A DNA stretch of 64,000 nucleotides from NCBI GenBank assembly GCA_021613335.1, contig JAJTWR010000009.1, positions 218,671 through 282,670 on the forward strand, written 5' to 3'. The position numbers and the translations under genes are program-made. A model generated the notes under the pieces. That model was not told the origin of the DNA and did no database searches. It saw only the letters and a list, made by a program, of their open reading frames with translations. This document shows, one piece after another, positions 39,117 through 51,920 of the stretch; within the stretch, counting starts at the first letter, position 1; each line of letters begins with the position of its first letter. The stretch comes from Whitmania pigra (Eukaryota; Annelida; Clitellata; Hirudinida; Haemopidae).

Positions 39117-42100
39117 GGGACAGAATCCGATTGCACCGCAAAGACCACATGTGATGATCTTCCCAAGAGAACAACTCGTTCGAGAAGGTCCATCAAACCA
39201 AAGAAAGAGTTTGAATCTTCACCTTCCTTGAAAAAACAATGTGGGTGGATTATTGTGGTCTTATGTTGCTACACAATACCTACGTTACTTGTTATTAATA
39301 TTATTCCATCCGGTGAACCATTTAGTTTTTTGACTTAATATTGTTCAGCAAAAGAAGATAAACCAGTGACGGATGGAGTGACAGACATTTCAACAAAGAA
39401 ACGAGTTTTGTGGGGTTGCATTGATAAAAGTCTCTTCTTTGATGCACTTCTTGAAGTTGGTTTGACTAATATTTGTTAATAATATTTGTTATGAACCACG
39501 ATGCCTTATAGTCAGCATAACAGTCATTTATTAATTAATTTCAGCATGGCAAAGATTTTGATGCAATCCAAAATTTCATGATCCACAAGCAGAAGAAAAG
39601 GGGAGATCCTGATTGCAACTTCAAGAGCAAGGATCAGATCAGGCACTTTTACTATAGGACGTGGCACAAAATCTCGCCTTTCATTCACCAATCATCTTCA
39701 GATGAGATGAAGAAGCAGACAACTGAGCTTCTTGGAGTTTTGTGCTATGCTGAGATCAGAAAGAAAGTTGTTGCAAATTTTGATGAAAAATTGGGGCAAA
39801 AATTGAATGAACTTGTTCATAAGGGAAGCACAGTCCTTAAATTAAAGGGTAAAAAACTTGTTCTGAAGGCTCCAATGTGCAAAGCCAAGAAATTTCAGCA
39901 TGCTGAACCTTTGTGCCCATTGAAAGCATTGCTGCCCAAGAAAATTAACATTGAACTTTTGCCAAGGAACAACAAATCATGGAGTTTTGTGCAGGGGTTA
40001 TCTCAAAATCCAAGGGTTTTGGTTCTTTCACAAGTCACCCACTCAGTTGCAAACATCATTAAATTTCTCCAGCTGAAGTGGTCACAAGAAAAAGCAGAAG
40101 GTGAATGCAAAACAAAGCTTAGATTTCATCTTCCTCCAAATGTGAGACTTAATTGTGATGTCTCCTTGGAGTCCCAGTCCAAAATTAACAGAAGCAAAAA
40201 TGATGTTCAGCAAGTGCCTGAGATGAATCCATCAGAAAATAAGTTGGGCTTCCCAAAATGCCCCAATTATCTCACTCCAACCCAAGTCGATCAACCATTG
40301 GAAACTTCATTCCTCAATCACAAACAAAGTGACAGCAATGAAGAGGATGATGATGACAACGACGACGGAATTCACATGGAGGTTGATGATGAGGACGAAT
40401 CAGATAAGAGGTCAAAAGCCACAAATCCCGGTGAGAAAAGATGTGATGACAAAGAGAGCGTGAGGACTTGCGAGGTGGATGAGTTGAGCAGGAAACTCCT
40501 AAATGAAGGCCTTGATGAAGTGACAGGTGCTCACATGACCGTTGCCAAGTTGTTGATCCTGCTTGGCTTTCCTGAAGTTATAAGATTTGAATATGATTGG
40601 ATGGAACCAACCACCAATCCCCAGGTGCCGAGCAAAGAGGAAGGCAGTCACAGGGCATCTGAAGGGGAAACAAATATTTCTGCACAGCCCAAAACACCTC
40701 CTTTAAGAAGTCCTTTCTTCAATTCACGAATCAAGAGACTCGTGGAGATCGCTTGCACAGAATATTATGCTACTTATGAACAGGTTCCCTAAGTTTATTC
40801 TGGGCATACATTTATGCTTTCTCGATTCGACAAAATTAAAACATTTTCAGAAGGGCAGGGATGCCAAGCCGAAAGAAACAAAGTGCTCGTCAAGTGCGAC
40901 CAGCAGTGGCAACGAGGTCTTCAGAGTCCCCGACAGTGTTCCACCGAGAATGTCTCAGATGTCGAAGAATAACGAGAAGAGAATCATGGATCAGGATGTC
41001 CTACAACAAATGCCCATCTTTCAAGTTTGTTTGAATTGGTTTTTATTTTTAATATCTTCTATTCAGCTTGATTCTTTGACATTTATTTTACTCTCTTTAA
41101 TCTCTATTTTTGAAATCAGAAAAAACCAGAAATGTTTATTTCTCGAAGAACAAGAAAGAAAACTGTTCCGAAGCCTACTCCACTCCCAAATATGCAGAGA
41201 CCCTTGGTGCCAAAAATAAATGTTGGATTTTTTTTCTTTATGTTTTAGCTTTGAATGATCAAAATTTTCAACTACTGTTTGTTGGCAGAATCCACTTGGT
41301 CAACAAGAAATTGTTGTCGGAGGCTCTAATGCCCCACTGATGGGATTCTCCACTTTGAATGATCTGGTCTGTAGTCCTTTTTTAGAAAATGCTTAAATAA
41401 TTATGATTATTGAAGCCTTAAACATTGAAATGGACAACAGTTTTTACTTGAATGATCTTAATCTGTCTAAATTTATAAATGTGGCTTTATTCCAGATCAT
41501 GTTGCATGCAGGCTCACCGCTGATATCGACAGCTTCGCCATCGCTTCCCACTTCACTGCCTCTCGTCACATCTTCTTCCTCGTCGTTGGCACCCCTGACA
41601 TCGCTGGCGTCATCTTCAAAACCTTCTCTCATCACAATGGAGCCGAGCGAGCTGAAGCCTTCAGTGAGGAGAATAATTCCAATCACTCTCAACAAAACAA
41701 ACAATCCCGGTCAGCTCTCACTCATATCAACATACGAGCCTAAATTATTAATTTAATTAACGACTAGTCACATATTGTTACCGGTGAATGGATTGTTTAT
41801 TATTTAAAAAATATTTTTAACATTTATAAGATGTTCTGTGAACAGTCATTTTATAAGAATAATAACATTTTCTAAGTCTTTCATGTCTACTATTTCAGTG
41901 AGTGCAAAATCACCTTTGATGACCAGCTGCCAACCATCCACCATTTCAAAGGTGAGGACGTTTTCATCCTTCCTTATGATAAAACTTTATGTGAACTCTG
42001 TTTCCAAAGATTACAAGTACAATATTTATTAAAATTAGATTATATTCCATTAAAAATAATCGATTCTCAATGTCTTCATCCTCGTAGGTCATAACCGGCA

Positions 42101-42997
42101 CCGACGTTTTCCTGGTCGACAAGATCTTCGAAGACTCCGCCTCCAACGACATTTCGGCCAATCCAAAAGTTGCAGACGGAAAATTGTTTGGTGTCGTGTC
42201 GCATTCGATCGAATCGGGGACGAACGACGTCAACAAGAACAACGAACCGACTCTGCACAAACAAACCTCAATGGAAGAACAGTGGCTCCACAACGAGGTG
42301 TGCAATGATTCAATGCGGGGCTTGCTCTTGCGAAATGAATTGATTCGACTTACCAGTTGTTGTAAATGAGCCAAAATATGTTCACTGTTATTAATCAATA
42401 CTAATCACTACTGGCGCTAATTAAGTCATCCCTCTGTTCTCAGGAACTGAGTCTAACAAGCCTCCTGCAGGATGTCTCTTCGAACATGTCTTCGGTTCCA
42501 GTCTCCGGAGTGAACCTCATACAACACTTCTTCATGTCCGAGTCATCGAGGGACTCGAACATTCTTGGAAAGTTCGACGTTAGTTCGCCAAGTTTTGTTG
42601 GCAGTTAGGATTTTAAGATGTCATTTTTTTTTGTAATTTCAATTTTTATTTTCTATAAATCTTTTAATGACTTTAAAGAAATTCAAGTTGTTTGTTTTGT
42701 CCAAGTTATGTTTATGCTAGTTACTTACAATTTAAAAAATTATTTGATTATTAATTAAATATAAAAACGAGAATTATTTAATTTTGACAGGTGGATTTGC
42801 AGTGTCTCATGAATGAAAGTAGCCTTGATTATGCTTCGAGATTTGCTGATATCGCTGCTCAACTATCTATTTCATCGTCGTCATCATCATCATCATCAGG
42901 AATATTTCAGACATCATCGTCGTCGTCAACATTGACTGTCAACGCAATTTCAACTTCTTCACAATCAAGTTTAGTTCCTCCGAAGTTGATTACCTGA
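39117..42997 (+). CDS. CRAMP1: Cramped homologue (CRAMP1-like), chromatin/histone-gene regulator
   Basis: Family role: nuclear protein with a SANT/Myb-like domain; Drosophila cramped is linked to Polycomb silencing and linker-histone expression. Eleven exons join in frame: 39117-39240, 39349-39455, 39545-40783, 40851-41024, 41120-41206, 41289-41366, 41496-41709, 41899-41951, 42088-42297, 42444-42578 and 42791-42997. The Myb-like region spans exons 2-3: FFDALLEHGKDFDAIQNFM, then KKRG and KDQIRHFYYRTWHKIS. Family blocks follow: LLGVLCYAEIRKKV, KLNELVHKGSTVLKLKGK, LKAPMCKAKK and ELLPRNNKSW. The end, LQCLMNESSLDYASRFADIA, matches the CRAMP1 C terminus. An acidic stretch sits near 40340-40400. The recognised part is about 875 residues, shorter than the human protein; the 5' end is incomplete. 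The 41206 donor is weak. Confidence 0.9.
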
Positions 42998-43504
42998 ATT
43001 AATTTTCAGAGCTTAAATTTTGATTTTTTTAATATTTTTGTAAATACATCCTCCGTCATTTCTTGAAACTGACCATTTTGTGCAAGTATGCTTCTTCAGA
43101 GACTGTTTTTTTCATTTAGAATTATTGCTATTGTTGTTTATGAAAACAAATTTAGTTTAAAAATTAAATGTTAAAACATACAATAATTTTTCTTGTTTAA
43201 ATGTTTGGCTGGTAATTCTCCAAACATTGTTTAAGGTTACTAAAGTTTTGTGAGACATGCACGAGGGTATTGCTTTAAGTAATTATTATTATAGTCTTGT
43301 TATTATTTTAAGTATTTATTATTGTACATATATTTTTTTTATTGTTTTTCATAGTTACGTTCTTCCTTATTGAGGGGAATGAATGGAATCAACTTACCAC
43401 TGTTTGCTAAGGTGTAATGTTGGCATAATGGTTTAGTTTTGAAAATCAAATATATCAACCCATTGAATTGTTTTAAATTAGAGATTAGGATAGGTCATAG
43501 ATGG
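42998..43504. other. 3' flank of the Cramped gene
   Basis: AT-rich; likely holds the 3' UTR. No other feature seen. Confidence 0.5.
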
Positions 43505-43879
43505 TACCCTGACTTTTGCTCACATGGCGATAGCTCACATGGCGGTTGCCGACGTAGACTATTGCTTACATAGATTGTTGCGCACCTGGGCAATTGCTCA
43601 CAATTGCCTACATAGACTCTTGCACGCATAAACTATTGCTCAAACGACATTTACGTACACTCAAATTTTTTAAATATCACTTCCTAGATTTACGTGTTCA
43701 AACTTCCCTCGGAGTAATTACAAATACAAAATTAAATGTAATTCCTCAAACAAATTTACAATTTCTAAACGAAATTGATGTAGGACAAATAAATAATTAA
43801 ATAAAAGTAATTTATTAGACCTGATATCAACTATTGATTTTTTGTAAAGTAACAAATAACAAACTTTTACAAATAATAT

Positions 43880-44208
43880 GTTTGGACCAGGCCCCACAAA
43901 AAAATGAAATGGGCAATCACGCATGAAATTTTTATTGTTTGATGCTGAAATGAATGAAAGGGAAATTCCACCTCGACTTCTTCTAGGGAGGCCCACCTAA
44001 TTTTTCAAAATCCGGAGTTATTCTTATGTGGATGGGGTATAATAATTTTAGAGAGTTGAGATGAACATTTAAAAAATTTTGTTTTTGTGTTTATATTTTA
44101 TTAAGCTTGAGCAACTCCATTCTATTATTTTTATGCCTTTGGCTTTTCAACTGAATCATCTAGATATGACTAGTGATTGAAAGGGGCCCAGAAAAAGTCT
44201 CCAACAGG
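43880..44208. repeat. Unclassified interspersed repeat, copy 2
   Basis: GAAATGGGCAATCACGCATG, GGAGGCCCACCTAATTTTTC and AATCATCTAGATATGACTAG match the repeat at 25700-26830. It resumes after the hAT insertion at 45449. At about 43985 it has TCTTCTAG before GGAGGCCCACC where copy 1 carries its hAT, so it shows the empty site. Confidence 0.8.
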
Positions 44209-45440
44209 CAGGGGCGCAACCAGCGAAAAATGCTGGGGGGGCTCAAGTTTAGAAAAGCCCGACGCAGTCGAAAAATTTTTGAAACTGTTCAAATCAATGC
44301 TACTAATTTTAATTAATAAAGAATTAAAGATAGAACTAATTATTATTATTATAAGTTTTTATTTATAAGTCTGCAGTCTTTTTTTGTATCTTTAATAATT
44401 TATTAATGAGCTTGACTATCTTCTGTTTCAAAGTTTCAAGTCAGTTAAAGCAACTGTAAAAAAAAAGTTTATGATATGTTTAAAATTGTAATATGATATG
44501 ATTGATATCCTAAACATTTCACCTAATCTAAATTATGTATAAAATTAAGATCCTAAACAGTTTAAAACAATTTTGAAATGTTGTAGTCTAAATTACATTT
44601 TGATGTGTTTGCAGTTACAAAATAATTTTTCGATCAATCTGTGAAAATCCGTTCACCATTTTATTTACTGGAAGAAGTGCAATAGTTGTTTTGTTCACAG
44701 ATATTCTCAATAAACTTTGCAAACGACAGGCAGACATAGTCGTCCCGAGATGACTTTTAATAAGGCGAAGTTTAGAAAATGCCCTTTCTGCATCTGATGA
44801 CGTAAATGTCTGAGTAAGAGCAACATCGAGCATATGCAACTCGGGCTGAATGCTTGTGGCACAGAAAAGATCTTGTAGTTCGATACACGCATTGGGGTCA
44901 GACTGATCAGCACGTAAACTTGTCGATGTGAATTGGAGCTGTCTTTGCACAGTTTCAGCGTCTTTTCCATGAAGGTTGCAGAATTCCGAAAGCTCGGGAG
45001 TCATTGTGCCATTCTGCAAAGCATCAAGAGCAGCCAAGGCAGGGTTGTCAAAACGACATTATCTGATCATCAGATAACCAGCGAAAAATGCTGGGGGGGG
45101 GGAGCTCAAGTTTAGACAAGGGATGAAAGCCCGACGCAGTCGAAAAATTTTTGAAACTGTTTAAATCAAAACTACCAATTATAATTAATAAAGAATTAAA
45201 AATAGAACAGATTATTATTATTATGAGTTTGACTATCTTCTGTCTACAGTCTTATTTTGTATCTTTAATAATTTATTAATGAGTTTGACTATCTTCTGTC
45301 TCAAAGTTTCAAACCAGTTAAATCCCCTTACCCCCCCACCAAAAAAAACTGATCGGATTTGGAAAAATTGCAGGGTCTCTCCTATTAGGCCTGGGGGGGG
45401 GGGCTTGCGCCCCCCCCTGCCCCCCCTAGTTGCGCCACTG
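44209..45440 (-). mobile_element. hAT element, 1,232 bp, with perfect 8-bp target duplication
   Basis: The ends are CAGGGGCGCAAC and GTTGCGCCACTG, flanked by the 8-bp duplication CCAACAGG (44201-44208 and 45441-45448). A segment of about 100 bp just inside the left end (ACCAGCGAAAAATGCTGGGG ... GACGCAGTCGAAAAATTTTT) is repeated directly at about 45076-45170, so the element has an internal rearrangement. It keeps only part of the transposase. Confidence 0.92.
44615..45037 (-). pseudogene. hAT transposase C-terminal fragment
   Basis: The 140-residue frame ends with SSDAERAFSKLRLIKSHLGT and ACRLQSLLRISVN, the hAT dimerisation signature of the ZMYM/TTF-type subgroup. The catalytic domain is missing. 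Confidence 0.8.
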
Positions 45441-45838
45441 CCAACAGGCACTTGTTTTATCTCTCGGCGGCCTTAATTTGAACCCATCCGAAATCAATTT
45501 CTAAAAATGGCCCTGTTCACTAAGGAGAACATACAAATAGATTTAATTTTTTTCTTATATTTTATGCTTAATTGTTCACATATGAAATAATATTTTATTT
45601 AAACAAATTCAAAAACATTTCAATTAAACTTGTCAAATATTTTAGTGCGCGCACATGTCGTTTTTCTATATGCGCATGAGTCTATGAAGGCAACTGACAG
45701 TGTGAGCAATGGCCCAGGTGCGCAATAATCTATGTGAGCAACAGTCTAGGTCAGCAACCGCCGTGTGCGCAACTGTCATGTGAGCAACCGCCATACGAGC
45801 TATCGCCATTTGAGTGACAGTCTGGTTACCGTCATGGT

Positions 45839-47205
45839 TACATTCGAAAGCCTTGGAAAATATTTTCGATGGGATCGGGCTTGATCGTGAAAATTTCCGA
45901 TGTACGGGTGAATGTGTTGATGTTTCGCATTCCATAAAAACATTTGGAGGTGAATCGGTACAGATTCTGTAATTTGGTGTTTTTTAATATGAGAATTGAT
46001 TTTTATGTTTTCGTTGAATAGGGGACTATAAATTTAGGAAAAAAATAGATTATCATGTCAGATCATCAATTTCTCCTATTCGAACAGGTATCTTCTCTTG
46101 TTTTTAGATTTCTGGCGAGTCATTTGGAAGAGGGATTTGAGTTCAAGGTTTCAAGAAACATAATTCATCACATAGGCCCCTACCCCGTCTATAAGCTATC
46201 CCTACCTTTCTAACTGCTTTTTTTTTGTTGGAGTATATGCAGCTAATTTTAGTAAAATATCTCCGGTAAGATTAGAAAAACTTCTAGCATCAATATGTAT
46301 TACATATTGTAAGTTTCGGTAACTAAATTACAAGTGGATTTGCTTTTGTTATGTGTCTTTAGTATGAAAATTGTTTGCTGTTATTCCACCACTACTATTT
46401 TACTCTACTGTGTTAATATTTTAGAATACATGTGGAAAAATATATACTGTCTCTACTTTTAATTTTAAAATTTCAAAATCTTTGCTACGACACTGATCCA
46501 TCGTAACACTAATTGATGGCCTCATAATCTTTAGCTTTTAGATTCCGAGGTCCGACGCCACATTTCAACATTTCACGCCCCAGTGAGTCAAAATTATTTC
46601 ACCTCTGCAACAAATAAAATATCAAGCAAACAACTCAGAAAATAGTGTCAAAAAAAATCCACCAGACTTTCTTGAGTAAATTCTTTCACGCAAGTTACGC
46701 TGCCACCTGACCAAGATTACCTCTGATGCTGGAGAGTGAGATGATGATGATAATGATGAGGCGATAATGGAGACGGTGAGTATGAAAAAGATGCAAAAGG
46801 AGAGAGCAGCAAGCAGTAACTTCTGCTGAGTTTGAAAGATTTCCAGAGTATACTGATGATGAGAATGGAGAAGTTGTTGACGACGTTTGAAATCTCACAC
46901 ATGGCTTTAAGCGTTTAAAATCATTAATTGTGCAAATGTCTTACGAAACAATTATTTTATGGATGTTTTTGCCTTGAACTCGGTTTGTTTGGAGTTTAAT
47001 TGCAATGAAATTTCTCACTCGAATGACCTCGAATATAATTAAGTATTTATAGCATCATAATGTTTTTGCAAAACAGTCCAAATCAGTTTCGTTTGTTGAT
47101 TAACCGATGTACTTTGTAATTCGAATCAATTTTAATAAAACGAAGGCGGGAGATTAAATGTTATTAAGGCAAGACTTACAAAATAGTGCTTTCAAGGTAA
47201 TAATA
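45839..47205. other. Intergenic, no confident gene
   Basis: AT-rich. Around 46735-46795 there is a (GAT)-rich stretch with a GTGAGT that might be an early exon of the gene at 47759, but the phase does not fit the next exon. Confidence 0.45.
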
Positions 47206-47208
47206 GTC

Positions 47209-47240
<32 letters not shown>

Positions 47241-47255
47241 TAATAATAATAATAA

Positions 47256-47302
<47 letters not shown>

Positions 47303-47312
47303 TAATAATAAG

Positions 47313-47375
<63 letters not shown>

Positions 47376-47435
47376 TAATAATAATCATAATAATAATAAT
47401 AATAATAATAATCTAATAATAATAATAAATAATAA

Positions 47436-47510
<75 letters not shown>

Positions 47511-47598
47511 TAATAATAATAATCATAATAATAATAATCATAATAATAATAATAATAATAACAATAATAATAATAATAATAAATAATAATAATAATAA
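47206..47598. repeat. (TAA)n microsatellite, about 390 bp
   Basis: TAA/AAT triplets with scattered GAA, CTA and TCA variants and one-base slips. Confidence 0.98.
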
Positions 47599-47758
47599 CA
47601 TTAATACTGCAATTGGAATGAGTATCACATTAAGTTATTTTCATCATAACAGTTATCCCGTCAGGCAGTGATAAATAACTGACTGATGAATATTTATTAG
47701 TCAATTACTTATGAACAGGGTAGATTATGATATCCTGGAAGAGGGGCTTTTTCCTCAG

Positions 47759-50475
47759 GGAAAACTGGAGGGCACCGAGGAGCATCGTGTGTGGCATGTT
47801 CTGGTTGGCCATCGTAATCCTCTTCATAGGCATGATACTCATGGTCATCAGCAAGCACAAAGGCGGGCGAGTATTCCATCAAACATGATTAATTTACGAA
47901 AGTATTTTATTAATAATTGTTAACACTTGAATTTGTTGGTCGTTATTATTGGTAATAATGAAATAATTATTATTAAATACTAAAATATTAATAAAATCAA
48001 ATTATAATAATTAGAGAAACTATATTCCAGAAAGTAGCATTGTAAACTTAATCTTCCATTCGGAGCTCAAAACATATCTTGTAGTCGAAAACTTCAAGAA
48101 TAAAACAAATTATGAAAAGACGTTTAGGATTTTTATTAAACAAGCTATTTTATAATTTTCTTCTCAATGTAAAAAATGTCTAGTTATTCCCGTCGATATT
48201 GTCAAGATTCCAACAAATACTCTGACAAAGTGATGTATGAGTAAGCATACGATGTTGAACAGTAAACAGGATAAGCTTATTCACATACTTTTAATGTAAG
48301 AAATCTCACAAATTTTTCTGAATTCGGAGATTGTTAAGCATTCTTCATCCGTTAAGAATGCATTTAAAAGAATAACGCTTATTATGTCATATTTTTACCA
48401 AATAATAAATTGCATGAAGTGGTTTCATTTTCTTTGTAAACCAAATTAATCGTTTAATGTTTCCTGCTTGAATGGTGCACGTCTGCTGCAAGTTTTTCTC
48501 ACTGTGTTTTGATAAGATCTTGTTGATAAACATTTATCTCCTATTTTCATTTTTAACACAACATTATTCTGTCGTGCAGGCAATTTAAAAGGCATTTTCA
48601 AACGTGATAAGCTCGAACCCGACCGACCGTCTGCTGACATAACCAAACACTCGAATTATGCGTAAATTATGTTAATAATTAAATAAAATATTTTTGTTCC
48701 AACCGCCACTTATACGTGTTTTAATGTTTTGCCTACCTTATTTTTTTATCTTTTAAAGAATATCTTTTTAACTAGATTTTTTTCTGAAATTGTAGTCTTT
48801 TGATGGATCTACATATCTTATTATGGTATCATTTTGATTTCCTCAGGGCTTACGTCATTTGGGGAGGAATTCTACTCGGATTTGGCTTTTGCATCATCCT
48901 TGTTTGCTTTCTTCTATGTCTCAATGCCTACAGAATTCTTGCGCAGAAAAACAAACTTCCACAAACTCTCTCTCAGGTTGGAAAATTGAAAATATTGTAC
49001 GTCTTTTTACAAACTAGTATAGAGGCTTTTATTATTCACTGGGTTATGAACGTAAATTGTGTAGTTTTAAGTCAATTAAAGGAAAAATGTCAATTTCGTC
49101 GAAGAAGAAAATTAAAGGCAAAAGAAGAGATTGAAAGAATAAGTGAAGGAGAAATGATGATGAGGATTACGACGATGGTGGTGATAATATGAGGATTCAA
49201 GTCAGAGAAACAGATATCTGAAACACAGAAGATGCTCATAACATCCTCGAATTTTAACGCAAAGGACTTTAGGCGGTTATTTTTATTTTTTGGAATGTTC
49301 AGAGATACGTAGATTAATGGTTCAGAGATACGTAGATTAATGGTTCAGAGGTAATAACTTGAAATGGACCTAAGTTATTCCAACATCACTCAAGAAACGT
49401 CAACTCAAATCAGGGCAGGTTCGATTAAAACTTGGAACAAATACTTTTCAACCAACAACGACCTCATAAATCTACCCTCTGGAATTTACAAAATTCTACG
49501 GGATGAATGAATCATTGCTTGAACAATTCTTCACATATGCGAGGAATTTCTTTAAAAACAAGAGCTTTCTTACTGTTCTTAATGAACAAAAACACCTACA
49601 ACTTTAAAGAGCTATGTCGTTAATAATAATAATAATAATAATATCACATTTAATAGAAATTATGTGGCTAATAACATTTTGAAGGATATTTTCTCAGCAA
49701 TTCATTTAAAACTATGTTTTATGGTAAACTCTAAAAAGTGAATTCATTTCATTCTTAGCAGCACAAATACAACCTGACGATGCCTTCATCCACCATCATC
49801 CATTCGACTCCTGCAAGTCATCCGCTCAGCTATCCTCACATCTTTGTGCCTGTCCAACCTCCAAAGCTCGAAACATCTCAAGATAAAAACGTTCCAATTG
49901 GAAAAAGATCTGAATTCGAGAAAAGTGTTTCCTTCGATCGCAGCACATTTCCTCACCAGGTAACTCCAGGTCAAAAGAAGAAAGTTCGCCTTCAAAACGG
50001 AGATGCATTTGATGACAAATGCCGTTTAGATGGTGGAGTCATTCACGATGGCAGGGGAATTGGAAGTACTCCGACCTTCAATGTCTCCAGAGAAGTCGAC
50101 GCTGACAAAGCCCAGCCGTTGTCGGTGCACGACATGTCCAAATTAAGGAACAACTTCATAGCAAAGGAAAGCAACAACCAACCAAAATTCTCAATGAATC
50201 ATCGTAGAGCAATAGACGGCAAGCCTGAATATCTCACCGACGACGAGGTTTTCCTCAAAAGCCACGACAAGGAAAATTCCGCTCGAAAATCCCACAGCAG
50301 AACTCTGTCCAACTCTTACCAGAGGAACGCAGGAGATGAAACTCTGGTTGAAAACTTGGGCTCCATGAGAGTAAAAGTTCGTCCGATCAAATCCAGATTG
50401 TATTCCCCCGAGTGGGTTGCTGACAATAGCCAATTGTCAAAAGAAGACGATACGATGAACGTCATTCATTTTTAA
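47759..50475 (+). CDS. Unrecognised two-helix membrane protein, 3' part
   Basis: Three exons join in frame: 47759-47866, 48847-48976 and 49762-50475. Exon A encodes ENWRAPRSIVCGMFWLAIVI and LFIGMILMVISKHKGG, a hydrophobic helix. Exon B gives YVIWGGILLGFGFCIILVCF, a second helix, then LNAYRILAQKNK. Exon C is a polar tail of about 238 residues with Ser, Lys and Asp, ending TMNVIHF. The first intron has a GC donor (GCGAGT at 47867), which is the only choice I found that keeps both helices in frame. The second intron is GT-AG, phase 0. The upstream exon or exons, with the start codon, are not found. No family was recognised. The short loop and long tail suggest a small multi-pass membrane protein with a cytoplasmic C terminus; this is inference. 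Confidence 0.6.
49298..49350. repeat. 23-bp tandem repeat, 2.3 copies, in an intron
   Basis: TTCAGAGATACGTAGATTAA plus TGG occurs twice and begins a third time. Confidence 0.95.
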
Positions 50476-51165
50476 ACATCTACGCCGTCTTGACGCTCGA
50501 CCAGCTTTTGGTCGAAGCCAGTGTTTCTGTTTATGTGGCCTTATTTCAATTGTTCAGTGCGTTGTTTTGTTTTGCCGTGAAATAATTTCAGTTCAGTGAA
50601 GAAATGTTAACCTATTCTTTTAAGTTGTCTTTCATCGACTTCATGATAAAGCAGTTTCACACAGCTTCAGTAATGCCACATGATTAATATTGTTTAAATA
50701 TATTCACCGATGAATGAATAAATTGCTTACAAATTATATTTTAAAGCAACCATCAAGCCGATGGTCAAAAAAGTTAAGTTAAACACGAAATGATGCGTCA
50801 TTAAATATCTTTTAATCGTTCCATTTCACATTTTAAACGCAATTCGAAGCATTAATGTAACATTATGAATTGTCAAAATACTTGAAGGTCGCGAGACTTT
50901 GAACTCTCTTTGAATTGGTCAGTGACGACTGGTCACACACCGTTGCACGTGGCAACGTGAGAACTGCGTTCGTCGAATTTGAGGATCGACTTCAGGATCA
51001 GCGAATTTGCAATGTTTCGCTTCTTCAGGTTGGAGTTTTTATAATCAACTGAATGTTGTAGAACTCCTACATGATTTGAATGATTAACAGAGCTTCTGCA
51101 ATTAACTGCAATCAAAAAAGGTTAAAAGTTTAAAAAATAATTTAATTCAAGCCTCCAATGAAATA
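50476..51165. other. 3' flank of the membrane-protein gene
   Basis: Probable 3' UTR at the left. No other feature seen. Confidence 0.5.
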
Positions 51166-51301
51166 CTTTAATAATAATAATAAGAATAATAATAATAAGA
51201 ATAATAATAATATATAATAATAATAATAATAAGAATAATAATAAGAATAATAATAATAATAATAATAATAATATAATAATAATAATAATAATAATATAAT
51301 C

Positions 51302-51345
<44 letters not shown>

Positions 51346-51402
51346 CAATAATAATAATAATAAATAATAAGAATAATAATAATAAGAATAATAATAATAA
51401 TA

Positions 51403-51454
<52 letters not shown>

Positions 51455-51496
51455 TAATAATAATAATAATAAGAATAATAATAATAATAATACTAC

Positions 51497-51536
<40 letters not shown>

Positions 51537-51629
51537 TAATAATAATAATAATAATAATCATAATAATCATAATAATAATAATAATAATAATAATCCTCCT
51601 AATAATATCTAATAATAATAATAATAATC

Positions 51630-51661
<32 letters not shown>

Positions 51662-51920
51662 TAATCATAATAATAATAATAACAATAATAATAATACTCA
51701 TAATAATAATAATAATCCTAATCCTAATCCTAATCCTAATCCTAATCCTCCTCCTCCTCCTCCTAATCCTCCTCCTCCTCCTCCTCCTCCTCCTCCTCCT
51801 CATCCTCCTCCTCCTCATCCTCCTCCTCCTCATCCTCCTCCTCCTCCTCCTCCTCATCCTCCTCCTCCTCCTCCTCATCCTCCTCCTCCTCCTCCTCCTA
51901 ATCCTAATCCTAATCCTTGG
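51166..51920. repeat. Compound (TAA)n-(TCCTAA)n-(TCC)n array, 5' of the R4/Dong-like element
   Basis: About 550 bp of TAA repeats change into CTAATC units near 51716 and then TCC repeats to about 51900, ending CTAATCCTAATCC. An Arg-rich frame on the minus strand is only the translation of the repeat. Confidence 0.97.

Larger units (their letters stand above)
43505..45838. mobile_element. Foldback-like element with long inverted arms of 16-bp subrepeats
   Basis: The left arm (about 43505-43665) and the right arm (about 45650-45838) are reverse complements. Each is built of 16-18-bp units of the form TTGCTCACATGGCGAT / TTGCGCACCTGGGCAA. The right arm has about two extra units. The inner part carries the same unclassified repeat as 25700-26830 and a nested hAT. 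Arms of short subrepeats with variable copy number are the hallmark of foldback-type elements. No clear target duplication was found. Confidence 0.75.
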
